A DNA stretch of 64,000 nt from Roseburia_C sp031555935 (GCA_031555935.1 JAVBTX010000006.1:248001-312000), one strand, 5' to 3'. Shown: positions 24,911 through 34,321, counted from the first letter of the stretch. The notes: generated from the letters alone by a model not told the origin. A program made the numbers and translations.

Positions 24911-26821
24911 ATGGCATTTTTACCAATTTCTAAACAGGATATGAAAGAGCGTGGTATCGAACAATTAGACTTTGTCTATGTGATTGGTGATGCCTATGTC
25001 GATCACCCGTCCTTTGGTCCCGCCATTATCAGCCGGGTGTTAGAAAGCCACGGTTATACCGTTGGTATTATTTCACAGCCAGAGATTAGCGACCGTGAAA
25101 GTGTCACCATTCTTGGCGAACCACGACTAGGCTTCTTAGTCTCCGGCGGAAATATGGATTCGATGGTAAATCACTATAGCGTATCAAAAAAACGCCGCGA
25201 AAAAGATTCCTATACGCCGGGTGGTGTCATGGGCAAACGCCCAGATTATGCCACCGTAGCATATGGCAATCTGATTCGTCAGACCTACAAACAGCAGCCC
25301 ATCATTATTGGCGGAATCGAAGCAAGCCTTCGGCGAATGGGTCATTATGACTATTGGTCAAATCGTATTCGACGCTCCATTTTACTCGATTCTGGTGCTG
25401 ATTTGATTTCTTATGGTATGGGCGAGCGCAGCATTGTGGAGATAGCGGAGGCATTAAATAGTGGCATCGCCGTAAAGGATATTACCTTTATTGATGGGAC
25501 TGTTTATAAGACCAGAAATCGCGAAGTAATCTATGATGCAATTGAGCTGCCAGCATTTGAAGATATCAAAAAAGATAAGCCAACGTATGCCAAAAGCTTT
25601 TATATTCAATATCAAAATACCGACCCTTTTGTCGCAAAGCGGTTATTTGAAACCTATGACGGAAAAATGTTTGTCGTTCAAAATCCACCCGCGAAGCCAT
25701 TAGCTCAGACCGAAATGGATGCTGTCTATGCGTTACCGTATATGCGGACTTATCATCCATCTTACGAAGAAGCTGGTGGAATCCCGGCTATCGAAGAAGT
25801 GAAGTTCTCATTAATCAGCAACCGTGGCTGTTTTGGCGGCTGTAATTTCTGTGCGCTGACTTTTCATCAAGGACGGATTATCCAGACTAGAAGCCATGAG
25901 TCATTAATTAGTGAAGCAGAAGAAATTATCAGCGATAAAGATTTCAAAGGATATATTCATGATGTTGGTGGACCAACGGCTAATTTTAGAGCTCCAGCCT
26001 GTGAGAAGCAATTAACGAAAGGTGCCTGTCCAAACAAACAGTGCCTGTTTCCAACACCATGTAAAAATTTAAACGTCGACCATCAGGACTACCTGTCATT
26101 GCTTCGCAAATTACGGGAACTGCCGGGCGTAAAGAAAGTCTTTATTCGTTCAGGAATCCGTTTCGATTATCTGATGCATGACCAGGACAAGACCTTTTTG
26201 CGCGAATTATGCGAGCATCATGTTAGTGGTCAGTTAAAAGTGGCGCCAGAGCATATCTCTGATAAGGTGCTGCAAAAATTGGGCAAGCCATCCGCGAAGG
26301 TGTATTGGAACTTTGTTGAAGAATTTAAGAAGATGAATCAGCGGTTAGGGAAAAAACAGTTCCTTGTACCATACCTAATGTCTTCTCATCCCGGCTCAAC
26401 CTTAACCGAGGCGATTGAGCTGGCCGAGTATTTGCGAGATTTAGGTTATATGCCGGAACAGGTGCAGGATTTTTATCCAACCCCATCGACTATTTCCACT
26501 TGCATGTATTATACCGGACTTGATCCAAAAACCCTTGAGCCGGTTTATATTACCAGCCATCCGCATGAAAAAGCGATGCAGCGCGCCTTAATTCAATACC
26601 GCAAACCGCAGAACTATGATTTAGTCCGGGAAGCACTGTTAAAAGCAGACCGCGAGGATTTGATTGGATTTGAGAAGCATTGTCTGATTCGACCACGCCA
26701 GATAAAAAAAGATTACCAGGGGCAGGGACATAAGGGATATCAAGGAAAATCCCCGCGTAGTGAAAAAGGCAAAGCGAAGGCAAAGAAAAAAACAATACGT
26801 AATGTTCATAAAAGGAAATAG
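24911..26821 (+). CDS. YgiQ family radical SAM protein
   Basis: The 636-residue protein begins MAFLPISKQDMKERG and shows the YgiQ pattern: DFVYVIGDAYVDHPSFGPA, IGGIEASLRRMGHYDYWSN, the radical SAM cluster CFGGCNFC (about residues 307-314), then the ACPNKQCLFPTPC cysteine region. The C-terminal tail is very Lys-rich. UPF0313/YgiQ enzymes are of unknown reaction. RBS agaggtg. It lies 11 bases after the pseudouridine synthase gene and 2 bases before the next. Confidence 0.93.
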   Translation: MAFLPISKQDMKERGIEQLDFVYVIGDAYVDHPSFGPAIISRVLESHGYTVGIISQPEISDRESVTILGEPRLGFLVSGGNMDSMVNHYSVSKKRREKDSYTPGGVMGKRPDYATVAYGNLIRQTYKQQPIIIGGIEASLRRMGHYDYWSNRIRRSILLDSGADLISYGMGERSIVEIAEALNSGIAVKDITFIDGTVYKTRNREVIYDAIELPAFEDIKKDKPTYAKSFYIQYQNTDPFVAKRLFETYDGKMFVVQNPPAKPLAQTEMDAVYALPYMRTYHPSYEEAGGIPAIEEVKFSLISNRGCFGGCNFCALTFHQGRIIQTRSHESLISEAEEIISDKDFKGYIHDVGGPTANFRAPACEKQLTKGACPNKQCLFPTPCKNLNVDHQDYLSLLRKLRELPGVKKVFIRSGIRFDYLMHDQDKTFLRELCEHHVSGQLKVAPEHISDKVLQKLGKPSAKVYWNFVEEFKKMNQRLGKKQFLVPYLMSSHPGSTLTEAIELAEYLRDLGYMPEQVQDFYPTPSTISTCMYYTGLDPKTLEPVYITSHPHEKAMQRALIQYRKPQNYDLVREALLKADREDLIGFEKHCLIRPRQIKKDYQGQGHKGYQGKSPRSEKGKAKAKKKTIRNVHKRK

Positions 26822-26823
26822 AG

Positions 26824-27792
26824 ATGCAGGAATTTAAGATTGGAAAAAATGAGGCCGGACAGCGGCTCGACAAATATTTGAAAAAATTGTTACCGAATGC
26901 CGGAACCAGCTTCCTCTATAAAATGCTGCGCAAAAAAAACATTGTTTGGAATGGCAAGAAAGCGGACGGCTCGGAGAAGATTACCGAGGGTGATTTGGTA
27001 AATATTTATTTCACCGATGAAACACTTGCCACATTTATGGGCCAATCGGTAACCGAAAAAGAATACCAAAGCCGGACCATTCCGGCGGACAAATTGGAGC
27101 TCATCTATGAAGATGACGACATTGTCCTGATTAATAAACCAGCCGGAATGCTGTCACAAAAAGCCAAGCCGGAAGATATCTCGGCCAATGAATATCTGCT
27201 GGCCTATTTACTAACAAGCGGTCAAATCACCGAGACGGAATTAAGAACCTTTAAACCGGCGGTCTGTAATCGCTTAGACCGCAATACCACCGGACTATTA
27301 ATTGCGGGCAAGTCTTTAAAAGGGTTACAGGAAATGTCCGAGATGTTAAAAAACCGAACCGTCAAAAAGTATTATCGCTGCATCGTCAGTGGACAGATGA
27401 AGGAATCCGCATTTTTACAGGGCTATCTGTTCAAAGATGAGCAGCATAATCAAGTCAAGATTCTGCGCGAACCACGCGCCGAGGCAAAATATATCGAGAC
27501 CGCATACCAGCCCATCCAAAGTGATACTGAGAAAACACTCATAGAGGTACATCTAATCACCGGGCGCTCTCATCAGATTCGGGCCCATTTAGCATCCATC
27601 GGTCATCCCATTATTGGAGACCCAAAGTACGGCAATTCCCGTATCAATTCTAAATGGAAGCAAACGGCGGGGATAACGGGACAGCTATTGCATAGCTATC
27701 GCATGGAATTTCCCGATGGGCGAAGCTTTATTGCCCCATTAGGTACGGAATTTGAACGGGTATTAAACATAGTAGGAGATAATTACCAATGA
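26824..27792 (+). CDS. RluA family pseudouridine synthase (RluC-like)
   Basis: The 322-residue protein carries an N-terminal S4 domain (AGQRLDKYLKKLLPN), LVLINKP-type YEDDDIVLINKPAGML, and the catalytic CNRLDRNTTGLL with D152, then SHQIRAHLASIGHPIIGD. It probably modifies 23S rRNA. The spacing of NKPAG and RLD, with the extra segment NEYLLAYLL, resembles RluC more than RluD. RBS aaggaaatag. The stop overlaps the next start (ATGA). Confidence 0.93.
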   Translation: MQEFKIGKNEAGQRLDKYLKKLLPNAGTSFLYKMLRKKNIVWNGKKADGSEKITEGDLVNIYFTDETLATFMGQSVTEKEYQSRTIPADKLELIYEDDDIVLINKPAGMLSQKAKPEDISANEYLLAYLLTSGQITETELRTFKPAVCNRLDRNTTGLLIAGKSLKGLQEMSEMLKNRTVKKYYRCIVSGQMKESAFLQGYLFKDEQHNQVKILREPRAEAKYIETAYQPIQSDTEKTLIEVHLITGRSHQIRAHLASIGHPIIGDPKYGNSRINSKWKQTAGITGQLLHSYRMEFPDGRSFIAPLGTEFERVLNIVGDNYQ

Positions 27793-28436
27793 AAGTCTAT
27801 TTGATGCGGCATGGCGAAACCGACTATAATAAACAAAGCTTAATTCAAGGGCGAATCGATATCCCCTTAAATGAACATGGAATCCGTTTAGCCGAGCTGA
27901 CGAGAGATGGTTTTGATAGAGAAGGCATACAGTTTGATATTGCCTTTTGTAGTCCGCTCATTCGAGCGAAAAAAACGGTCGAGATTTTATTGGCCGGAAC
28001 CGATACGCCAATTATCTATGACGAAAGGGTCATTGAGATGAGCTTTGCGGAAGGCGAAGGCGTTCCCTTGCCAGATATTTCCGTGAAACCAGAATACGAA
28101 AATATCCATTATCTGTTCCATCAGCCGGAGAAATATCAGGCAACAGAACACGGCGAAAGCTATGAGGCATTGTTTGCCAGAGTAGAACATTTTCTGGCAG
28201 AAGAAATCTATCCCAAAGAAGCTGTCTATGAAAATGTATTGATTTGCTGTCACGGCGGAATTATCCGGGCCTTCTTAGCCTTACTCAAAAAACTAGAGCT
28301 AACTCAGTTTTGGAATAATCATCAGCCTAATTGCAGCGTAAACATATTGGAAATCAAAAATCACAACTTACATATTATCGAAGAACATAAAACCTACTAT
28401 CAATTACCAAAGGAGAAAGAGGGGGCAATACTCTAA
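27789..28436 (+). CDS. Histidine phosphatase family protein
   Basis: The 215-residue protein has the RHGE motif at residues 7-10 (MKVYLMRHGETDYN), an FCSPLIRAKKTVEIL segment, and the second catalytic His in LICCHGGIIRA. This phosphoglycerate-mutase-like superfamily includes phosphatases for cobalamin intermediates, sugar phosphates and others; the substrate cannot be named. It overlaps the upstream pseudouridine synthase by 4 bases and recU by 1, so all are coupled. Confidence 0.9.
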   Translation: MKVYLMRHGETDYNKQSLIQGRIDIPLNEHGIRLAELTRDGFDREGIQFDIAFCSPLIRAKKTVEILLAGTDTPIIYDERVIEMSFAEGEGVPLPDISVKPEYENIHYLFHQPEKYQATEHGESYEALFARVEHFLAEEIYPKEAVYENVLICCHGGIIRAFLALLKKLELTQFWNNHQPNCSVNILEIKNHNLHIIEEHKTYYQLPKEKEGAIL

Positions 28437-28969
28437 TGGCAACCTGGAATTCCAGAGGACTTCGTGGCTCGACCTTCGAAGAATTTATCAACCGGACGAA
28501 TGAAAAATATTTAGAAAATGGGCTGGCACTGATTCAAAAAGTACCGACTCCAATTACCCCGATTAATATTGACCAGACCACCAGACATATCACGCTGGCA
28601 TACTTTGACCAGAAGAGTACTGTCGATTATATTGGGGTAGTACAGGGGATTCCCGTATGCTTTGATGCGAAGGAATGCAATGCCGATACTTTTCCGCTGG
28701 CAAATATCCATGCGCATCAGGTTCAGTTTATGGCGGATTTTGAAAAACAAGGTGGAATCGCCTTTTTCTTAATCTTCTATACGAAGCGCGATGAATTTTA
28801 TTATCTAACCTATCAGCAGTTAACGGAATTTTGGGAGCGGGCCGAAGCCGGCGGACGGAAAAGCTTTCGTTATGAAGAATTAAATTCGGCCTATTTTTTG
28901 AAACGGCAAGGCGGGCTGTTAGTTCCTTATTTAGACGGTTTACAGCATGATTTAGCCGACAGGGATTGA
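28436..28969 (+). CDS. recU: Holliday junction resolvase RecU
   Basis: The 177-residue protein matches RecU: NSRGLRGSTFEEFINRTNEK at the start, then the nuclease core with FDQKSTVDYIGVVQG and CFDAKECNADTF (Asp/Glu/Lys metal site), and a C-terminus ending in a proline/aromatic stretch. It resolves Holliday junctions during recombination and segregation. In Bacillus recU pairs with a penicillin-binding protein gene, which is not the case here. Its stop codon lies within the -35 element of the his promoter. Confidence 0.93.
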   Translation: MATWNSRGLRGSTFEEFINRTNEKYLENGLALIQKVPTPITPINIDQTTRHITLAYFDQKSTVDYIGVVQGIPVCFDAKECNADTFPLANIHAHQVQFMADFEKQGGIAFFLIFYTKRDEFYYLTYQQLTEFWERAEAGGRKSFRYEELNSAYFLKRQGGLLVPYLDGLQHDLADRD

Positions 28970-28994
28970 CATTTTTATTTTTTTGCCATATAAT
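28966..28994 (+). promoter_or_regulatory. Sigma-A promoter of the his operon
   Basis: Perfect consensus TTGACA (28966-28971) and TATAAT (28989-28994) with a 17-base spacer. The recU stop TGA is embedded in the -35 box. The leader of about 95 bases contains three short AGCAC repeats, but I see no T-box or convincing His leader peptide. Confidence 0.85.
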
Positions 28995-29100
28995 AAAACA
29001 AATTCATCGTGATAGCACGATAGCACATTAGCACGTTGAAGTGAGACGGCATACAATACATAGTTTCATGCTTATGAAAAATCGGAGGTTAATGACTACA

Positions 29101-30288
29101 ATGAGAAAACAATTATTACATACACCAGAAGGTGTGCGCGATATTTATAACGGAGAATGCGAAAAAAAATTAGTCTTACAAGATAAGCTTCATCATACTT
29201 TAAAAAGCTATGGATATCATGATATTCAGACCCCAACCTTTGAATTTTTTGATATCTTTGGCAAAGAAATCGGAACTACACCAGCCAATGAACTATATAA
29301 GTTCTTTGACCGAGAGGGCAATACGCTGGTACTGCGTCCAGATATTACACCATCAGTTGCACGTTCGACGGCGAAATATTTTGCCGATGAAGACATGCCC
29401 ATCCGGCTGTGTTATATGGGCAATACCTTTATTAATAACACGAGCTATCAGGGCCGTTTAAAAGAATGTACGCAGATTGGGGCGGAATTAATCGGCGATA
29501 ATACAGTTGATGCTGATGCCGAGATAATTTCAATGGTGGTAAATTCTTTAAAAGCCAGTGGTCTGCGCGAATTTCAGATTAGTATCGGTCATGCCGATAT
29601 TTTAAGTGGGATGATGGAAGCGGCTGGTTTGGATGAAGAGCAGGAAGCAAGAATGCGTGAGCTGATTGCCAACAAAAATTTCTTTGGTGTTGAGGAAGAG
29701 ATTGAAGAAGCGACCATTGACTGTCATTTAAAAGAGTTGTTTGGGTTACTCGGAACTGTCTATAATAGTGCCGAGGATTTTGAGCAGGTGAAGGCCTTAG
29801 CCCATGACTATCCACAGATTGTTGCTGGTCTAGGCCGTCTAACCGAGTTGGATGAGGTCTTAAAGCTTTATGGTGTCGATAAATATGTTTCCTATGAGTT
29901 GGGAATGCTGAGTAATTTCTCCTACTATACGGGAATTATTTTTGCCGGCTATACCTTTGGCAGTGGCGAAATGATTGTAAAAGGCGGACGTTATGATAAT
30001 CTATTGTCCTATTTCGGAAAAAATGCTCCGTCAATCGGTTTTGCATTTACGGTAGACCAGTTGATGGCGGCATTGAATCGACAAAAAATTGATATTCCAG
30101 TTGTAAAAGACAATATTTTAATTGTCTACAACCAGCAAAATCAAAAGCAGGCAATTGAAACGGCCCGTGAGATGCGTGCCAGTGGCTGGCATGTCGAAAT
30201 CATCCGCATGGATGAACGCAAGACGAGGGCCGATTACGAAGCTTATCAGAACAGAAACCAGATTGCAGAACTGAAATTCATGAAATAA
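29101..30288 (+). CDS. hisZ: ATP phosphoribosyltransferase regulatory subunit HisZ
   Basis: The product (395 residues from ATG 29101; ATG 29092 would add MTT) is a HisRS-like paralogue: LLHTPEGVRDIYNGECEKK, PTFEFFDIFGKE, LVLRPDITPSVARSTAKYF, and a C-terminal GGRYDNLLSYFGK. The length (about 395) and lack of an anticodon-binding tail separate HisZ from histidyl-tRNA synthetase. HisZ pairs with the short HisG to form the first enzyme of histidine synthesis and mediates feedback inhibition. The next gene is a short HisG, which supports the call. The ggagg site is 3 or 12 bases from the two ATGs. Confidence 0.93.
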   Translation: MRKQLLHTPEGVRDIYNGECEKKLVLQDKLHHTLKSYGYHDIQTPTFEFFDIFGKEIGTTPANELYKFFDREGNTLVLRPDITPSVARSTAKYFADEDMPIRLCYMGNTFINNTSYQGRLKECTQIGAELIGDNTVDADAEIISMVVNSLKASGLREFQISIGHADILSGMMEAAGLDEEQEARMRELIANKNFFGVEEEIEEATIDCHLKELFGLLGTVYNSAEDFEQVKALAHDYPQIVAGLGRLTELDEVLKLYGVDKYVSYELGMLSNFSYYTGIIFAGYTFGSGEMIVKGGRYDNLLSYFGKNAPSIGFAFTVDQLMAALNRQKIDIPVVKDNILIVYNQQNQKQAIETAREMRASGWHVEIIRMDERKTRADYEAYQNRNQIAELKFMK

Positions 30289-30294
30289 GAAGAG

Positions 30295-30326
30295 GAAAAT
30301 CCCCGTCGCTTGCGCTTCGCGGAAAA
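30295..30326 (+). repeat. Dispersed GC-rich repeat, copy 1
   Basis: AAAATCCCCGTCGCTTGCGC followed by TTCGCGGAAAA lies between hisZ and hisG. It resembles the copies at 52834-52867 (same strand) and 54224-54258 (opposite). It is the more diverged copy. Confidence 0.7.
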
Positions 30327-30336
30327 GGAAAATAAA

Positions 30337-30990
30337 ATGGAAAATATGAGATATTTAACCTTTGCACTAGGCAAAGGCAGATTGGCAAAACAGACCTTAG
30401 AGGCCTTTGAAAAAATCGGCATTACTTGTGAAGAAATGAAAGATAAAAGTACCAGAAAGCTGATTTTTGTCAACGAGGAATTAAAATTAAAGTTCTTTTT
30501 AGCGAAGGGTCCAGACGTACCAACATATGTAGAATATGGCGCTGCTGATATCGGGATTGTCGGCAAAGATACAATTTTAGAAGAAGCTCGTAATATTTAT
30601 GAAGTAATGGATTTGGGCTTTGGTAAATGCCGGATGTGTATCTGCGGGCCAGAGGATGCCAAGGAGTTATTGCAGCATCATGAATTAATCCGGGTGGCGA
30701 CAAAGTATCCACGCATTGCCAAGGATTATTTCTATAATAAAAAACACCAGACCGTAGAAATCATTAAATTAAATGGTTCGATTGAGTTAGCACCAATTGT
30801 TGGTTTATCAGAAGTAATTTGTGATATCGTTGAAACTGGCTCGACCTTACGTGAAAATGGCTTGCAGGTATTAGAAGAAGTATGTCCGTTATCCGCTCGG
30901 ATGGTGGTCAATCAGGTCAGTATGAAAATGGAAAATGAACGCATTACCAAGCTGATTACCGATTTGAAGCAAGTGATTCAAGAGCAGTAG
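30337..30990 (+). CDS. hisG: ATP phosphoribosyltransferase, short form HisG
   Basis: The 217-residue product has the short-form HisG pattern: LTFALGKGRLAKQTLEAFEK, GPDVPTYVEYGAADIGIVGK, RVATKYPRIAKDYF and the PRPP-binding-type segment VETGSTLRENGL. It lacks the C-terminal ACT-like regulatory domain, so it needs HisZ, encoded just upstream. The start at 30337 follows aaaagga, which abuts the dispersed repeat. ATG 30346 is an alternative. Confidence 0.95.
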   Translation: MENMRYLTFALGKGRLAKQTLEAFEKIGITCEEMKDKSTRKLIFVNEELKLKFFLAKGPDVPTYVEYGAADIGIVGKDTILEEARNIYEVMDLGFGKCRMCICGPEDAKELLQHHELIRVATKYPRIAKDYFYNKKHQTVEIIKLNGSIELAPIVGLSEVICDIVETGSTLRENGLQVLEEVCPLSARMVVNQVSMKMENERITKLITDLKQVIQEQ

Positions 30991-31018
30991 TACATCTATT
31001 TTGGGAAAGGTGAATAAT

Positions 31019-32311
31019 ATGAGAATTTTAGAGTTAAATGCAGAAACAAAAAATAATATCTTAGAAGATTTATTAAAAAGAAGTCCGAACAGCTATGGTG
31101 AATTTGAAGCCCGAGTCGAGACAATCGTCGAAAATGTTAGAACGAACCGCGACCAGGCCGTATTTGATTATACCAGACAATTTGATGGTGCCGAAATTGA
31201 TGCGACAACGATTTTAGTCAGTGAAGCTGAAATTAGTGAAGCTTACGAGCAGGTTGACCAAAATCTGTTAGAGGTAATCAGGAAAGCGCTGGTAAATATC
31301 CGTGAATTTCATGAAAAACAGCGTCAATTTAGCTGGTTTGATTCTAAGGAAGATGGCATTATTTTAGGCCAGAAAATAACTGCCTTAGAACGTGTTGGAG
31401 TCTATGTGCCAGGCGGCAAAGCAGTTTATCCATCCTCGGTACTGATGAATGTTGTCCCAGCAAAAGTGGCTGGTGTAGATGAAATTATTATGGCTACACC
31501 ACCCGGCAAAGATGGTAAGGTTAATCCATCCACTTTGGTTGCAGCAAAAGAAGCCGGTGTTGACCAGATTTATAAAGTCGGTGGCGCACAGGCGATTGCA
31601 GCGATGGCATTTGGTACCAAGAGTATTCCCAAGGTCGATAAAATTGTTGGACCAGGAAATATCTATGTAGCTTTGGCTAAAAAAGCAGTCTTTGGATATG
31701 TCAGCATTGATTCGATTGCCGGACCAAGTGAAATATTGGTGTTAGCAGACGAAACCGCCAATCCGAAATTTGTTGCGGCAGATTTGCTATCCCAAGCAGA
31801 GCATGATGAAATGTCTTCCGCTATTTTGATTACTACCAGCAGAGAATTGGCAGAAGCAGTATCAAAAGAAGTTGACCGTTTTGTAGCAATGTTACCGCGG
31901 ACGGAAATTATGCAAAAATCTTTGGATAATTATGGTTATATCTTGATTGCTTCCAATATGGCAGATGCAATTGCTGCAACCAATGAAATAGCCTCTGAGC
32001 ATTTAGAAATTGTAACTCAGAATCCATTTGATATCATGACCAAGATTCGCAATGCCGGTGCAATTTTCTTGGGTGAATACAGCAGTGAGCCACTCGGTGA
32101 TTATTTTGCCGGACCGAACCATGTCTTGCCAACCAATGGAACAGCAAAGTTTTTCTCCGCCTTAAGCGTGGATGATTTTATCAAGAAATCCAGTATCATT
32201 TCTTATTCGAGGGAAGCGTTGCAGCCAATTTATAAAGATATTGTTCAATTTGCAGAGTGTGAACAGTTGACGGCACACGCAAATTCGATTAAAGTAAGAT
32301 TTGAAGACTAA
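31019..32311 (+). CDS. hisD: Histidinol dehydrogenase
   Basis: The 430-residue enzyme shows the HisD signatures: RVGVYVPGGKAVYPSSVLMN, the AQAIAAMAFGTKSIPKVDKI and VGPGNIYVALAKK blocks, DSIAGPSEILVLAD, and SQAEHDE around the zinc and NAD sites, ending near VLPTNGTAKFFSALSVDDF. It oxidises histidinol to histidine in two steps. The start at 31019 follows gggaaaggtg; an upstream in-frame TTG at 31001 lies before the site. Confidence 0.97.
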   Translation: MRILELNAETKNNILEDLLKRSPNSYGEFEARVETIVENVRTNRDQAVFDYTRQFDGAEIDATTILVSEAEISEAYEQVDQNLLEVIRKALVNIREFHEKQRQFSWFDSKEDGIILGQKITALERVGVYVPGGKAVYPSSVLMNVVPAKVAGVDEIIMATPPGKDGKVNPSTLVAAKEAGVDQIYKVGGAQAIAAMAFGTKSIPKVDKIVGPGNIYVALAKKAVFGYVSIDSIAGPSEILVLADETANPKFVAADLLSQAEHDEMSSAILITTSRELAEAVSKEVDRFVAMLPRTEIMQKSLDNYGYILIASNMADAIAATNEIASEHLEIVTQNPFDIMTKIRNAGAIFLGEYSSEPLGDYFAGPNHVLPTNGTAKFFSALSVDDFIKKSSIISYSREALQPIYKDIVQFAECEQLTAHANSIKVRFED

Positions 32312-32348
32312 GGGGTAAGTAGGTAATAAGGTAGAAGGGGTACATATT

Positions 32349-32942
32349 ATGGAAGTAAAACGTATTGCGGAATACACCAGAAAAACAAAGGAGACAGATA
32401 TTTTATTATCCTTTAATATTGATGGGTATGGGGAATCCGAGGTTGATACCGGAATTGGATTTTTTGACCATATGTTAGATGGCTTTGCCAGACATGGATT
32501 TTTTGATTTAAAAGCAAAGGTAAATGGTGACCTAGTTGTTGACTGTCATCATACCATTGAAGATACGGGAATTGTTTTAGGCTCGGCAATAAAAAAGGCT
32601 GTCGGTGATAAGAAGGGCATCAAACGTTATGGTAGCTGCATGTTGCCGATGGATGAATCATTGGTACTATGTTCGTTGGATTTATCCGGCCGTCCATACT
32701 TATCATTTGAAGCTGAATTTACCACCGACCGGGTGGGCTATATGGACACCGAGATGGTCAAGGAATTTTTCTATGCGATTTCCTATACCGCAGGGATGAA
32801 TTTACATCTCAAGGTCTTGACACCAGGAAATAATCACCATATGATAGAAGCAATGTTTAAAGCATTTGCAAAAGCACTGGATGAGGCAACCACAATTGAC
32901 CCAAGGATAACGAGTATATTATCAACGAAAGGCAGTTTATAA
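32349..32942 (+). CDS. hisB: Imidazoleglycerol-phosphate dehydratase
   Basis: The 197-residue monofunctional HisB has GIGFFDHMLDGFARHGFFDL, the metal-binding DCHHTIEDTGIVLG motif and the C-terminal HHMIEAMFKAFAKALDEA repeat of the fold. It lacks a fused histidinol-phosphate phosphatase domain. ATG preceded by a weak agaagggg site. It lies between hisD and the HisF-like/HisIE fusion. Confidence 0.96.
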   Translation: MEVKRIAEYTRKTKETDILLSFNIDGYGESEVDTGIGFFDHMLDGFARHGFFDLKAKVNGDLVVDCHHTIEDTGIVLGSAIKKAVGDKKGIKRYGSCMLPMDESLVLCSLDLSGRPYLSFEAEFTTDRVGYMDTEMVKEFFYAISYTAGMNLHLKVLTPGNNHHMIEAMFKAFAKALDEATTIDPRITSILSTKGSL

Positions 32943-32945
32943 AAA

Positions 32946-34226
32946 ATGAACCATAAAAATATCTTAGCAACAATCTATTTAAAAGATGGCAAAGCAGTCA
33001 AGGGACCAAATGAGCTTGAATCCGCTGGTGACTTGGCAGCACTGACCAGTCTCTATAATGACAGCGGCATTGACAAGCTTTTGATTATTGATTTGTCAAC
33101 CGATGATGATGAGCATGACAAGCACATCCATACCATCAAAGAAATTAATCGCAATGTGGAAATACCGACTTGTGCCGGTGGAAATATCAGCCGTCTGGAG
33201 GATATTAAAAAACTACTTTATGCCGGCTGTAAGCAGGTTGTCTTAAATGCCACCAAACCAGCCAGCTATACCCTTGCTCGCGAGGGAAGTGCCCGCTTTG
33301 GCAAAGAACATATTAATATTTCGATTGCGAATGTCGATTTTGTTTTTAAACATCAGTACGAAATGGAAAAATATTTCCATGAAATGCTGTTGATGAATCC
33401 AGAAATGGTGGAAGCCGTCGAAAATATTACCGATGTACCATTTGTTGTCGTGTATGATAAATATGAGCATGACAAGATTGCAGACATCTTAAAAAAGGAT
33501 TGTGTCCGCGGTGTTGCCGGCGAATTTATCAATAATCCAGAGACTGACATTATGCAGTTAAAAGCTGCATTTGCGAAATCGGGACTGACAATGGACCATT
33601 TTGAACCAGCCCTTAAGTGGGACGAGCTCAAGAAAAATTCCGACGATATGGTACCAGTTATCGTTCAGGATTACCGGACAAATGAAGTGCTGATGTTAGC
33701 TTATATGTCTGAAGACGCCTTCGAAGCAACCATCAACAGCGGTAAAATGACATATTACAGTCGGAGCCGTAATGCGTTATGGGTAAAAGGTGAAACCTCT
33801 GGTCACATTCAGTATGTCAAATCGCTGACCGCCGATTGTGATTACGATACCATTTTAGCAAAGGTATCACAGGTTGGGGTCGCTTGCCATACCGGAAAAT
33901 CATCTTGCTTCTTCAATGAAATTACCAAAAAAGATTATGTTGAGAAGAATCCGCTTAAAGTATTCGAAGATGTCTATGGAATAATTGCCGACCGCAAAGA
34001 AAATCCAAAGGATGGCTCTTATACCAACTATCTGTTTGATAAGGGCATTGATAAAATCTTAAAGAAAATCGGTGAAGAAGCGACTGAAATCGTAATTGCC
34101 GCGAAGAATCCAGACCCAGAAGAAATCAAATACGAGATATCGGATTTCCTTTATCATGCGATGGTTTTGATGGTAGATAAAGGGGTTACTTGGGAAGATA
34201 TTACGCAGGAATTAGCACAGCGATAA
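32946..34226 (+). CDS. hisIE: HisF-like (pseudoenzyme)-HisI-HisE fusion protein
   Basis: The 426-residue protein has three parts. Residues 1-225 resemble a HisF/HisA barrel (LKDGKAVKG, DSGIDKLLIIDLS, AGGNISRLEDIKKLLYAGCK). Residues about 226-330 are HisI, PR-AMP cyclohydrolase (VIVQDYRTNEVLMLAYM, YYSRSRNALWVKGETSGH, CDYD, GVACHTGKSSCF). About 335-426 are HisE, PR-ATP pyrophosphatase (DKILKKIGEEATEIVIAAK). HisI and HisE look intact and catalyse steps 2 and 3. In the barrel, the residue matching HisF catalytic Asp11 is Tyr11, and that matching Asp130 is Ala128, so it is probably not a cyclase. No hisA, hisF, hisH or hisC is in this operon. Confidence 0.9.
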   Translation: MNHKNILATIYLKDGKAVKGPNELESAGDLAALTSLYNDSGIDKLLIIDLSTDDDEHDKHIHTIKEINRNVEIPTCAGGNISRLEDIKKLLYAGCKQVVLNATKPASYTLAREGSARFGKEHINISIANVDFVFKHQYEMEKYFHEMLLMNPEMVEAVENITDVPFVVVYDKYEHDKIADILKKDCVRGVAGEFINNPETDIMQLKAAFAKSGLTMDHFEPALKWDELKKNSDDMVPVIVQDYRTNEVLMLAYMSEDAFEATINSGKMTYYSRSRNALWVKGETSGHIQYVKSLTADCDYDTILAKVSQVGVACHTGKSSCFFNEITKKDYVEKNPLKVFEDVYGIIADRKENPKDGSYTNYLFDKGIDKILKKIGEEATEIVIAAKNPDPEEIKYEISDFLYHAMVLMVDKGVTWEDITQELAQR

Positions 34227-34245
34227 ATAAAACCATATAAAGCAT

Positions 34246-34281
34246 AGCCAGTGGATTGTTAAAAATATCCACTGGCTTTTT
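34246..34281 (+). terminator. Terminator of the his operon
   Basis: AGCCAGTGGA (34246-34255) pairs with TCCACTGGCT (34268-34277), followed by TTTT. Confidence 0.88.
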
Positions 34282-34292
34282 GAATCCCACAA

Positions 34293-34321
34293 TTTACTTT
34301 TTCGCCCAAATAACGTATAAT
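34293..34321 (+). promoter_or_regulatory. Sigma-A promoter of the DUF1846 gene
   Basis: TTTACT (34293-34298) and TATAAT (34316-34321), 17-base spacer, about 30 bases before the ATG. Confidence 0.65.

Noticed and set aside
29041..29100. Possible histidine leader peptide or T-box before hisZ.
   Set aside because: The candidate peptide has only two His codons, and no T-box specifier/antiterminator pattern or terminator hairpin was seen.
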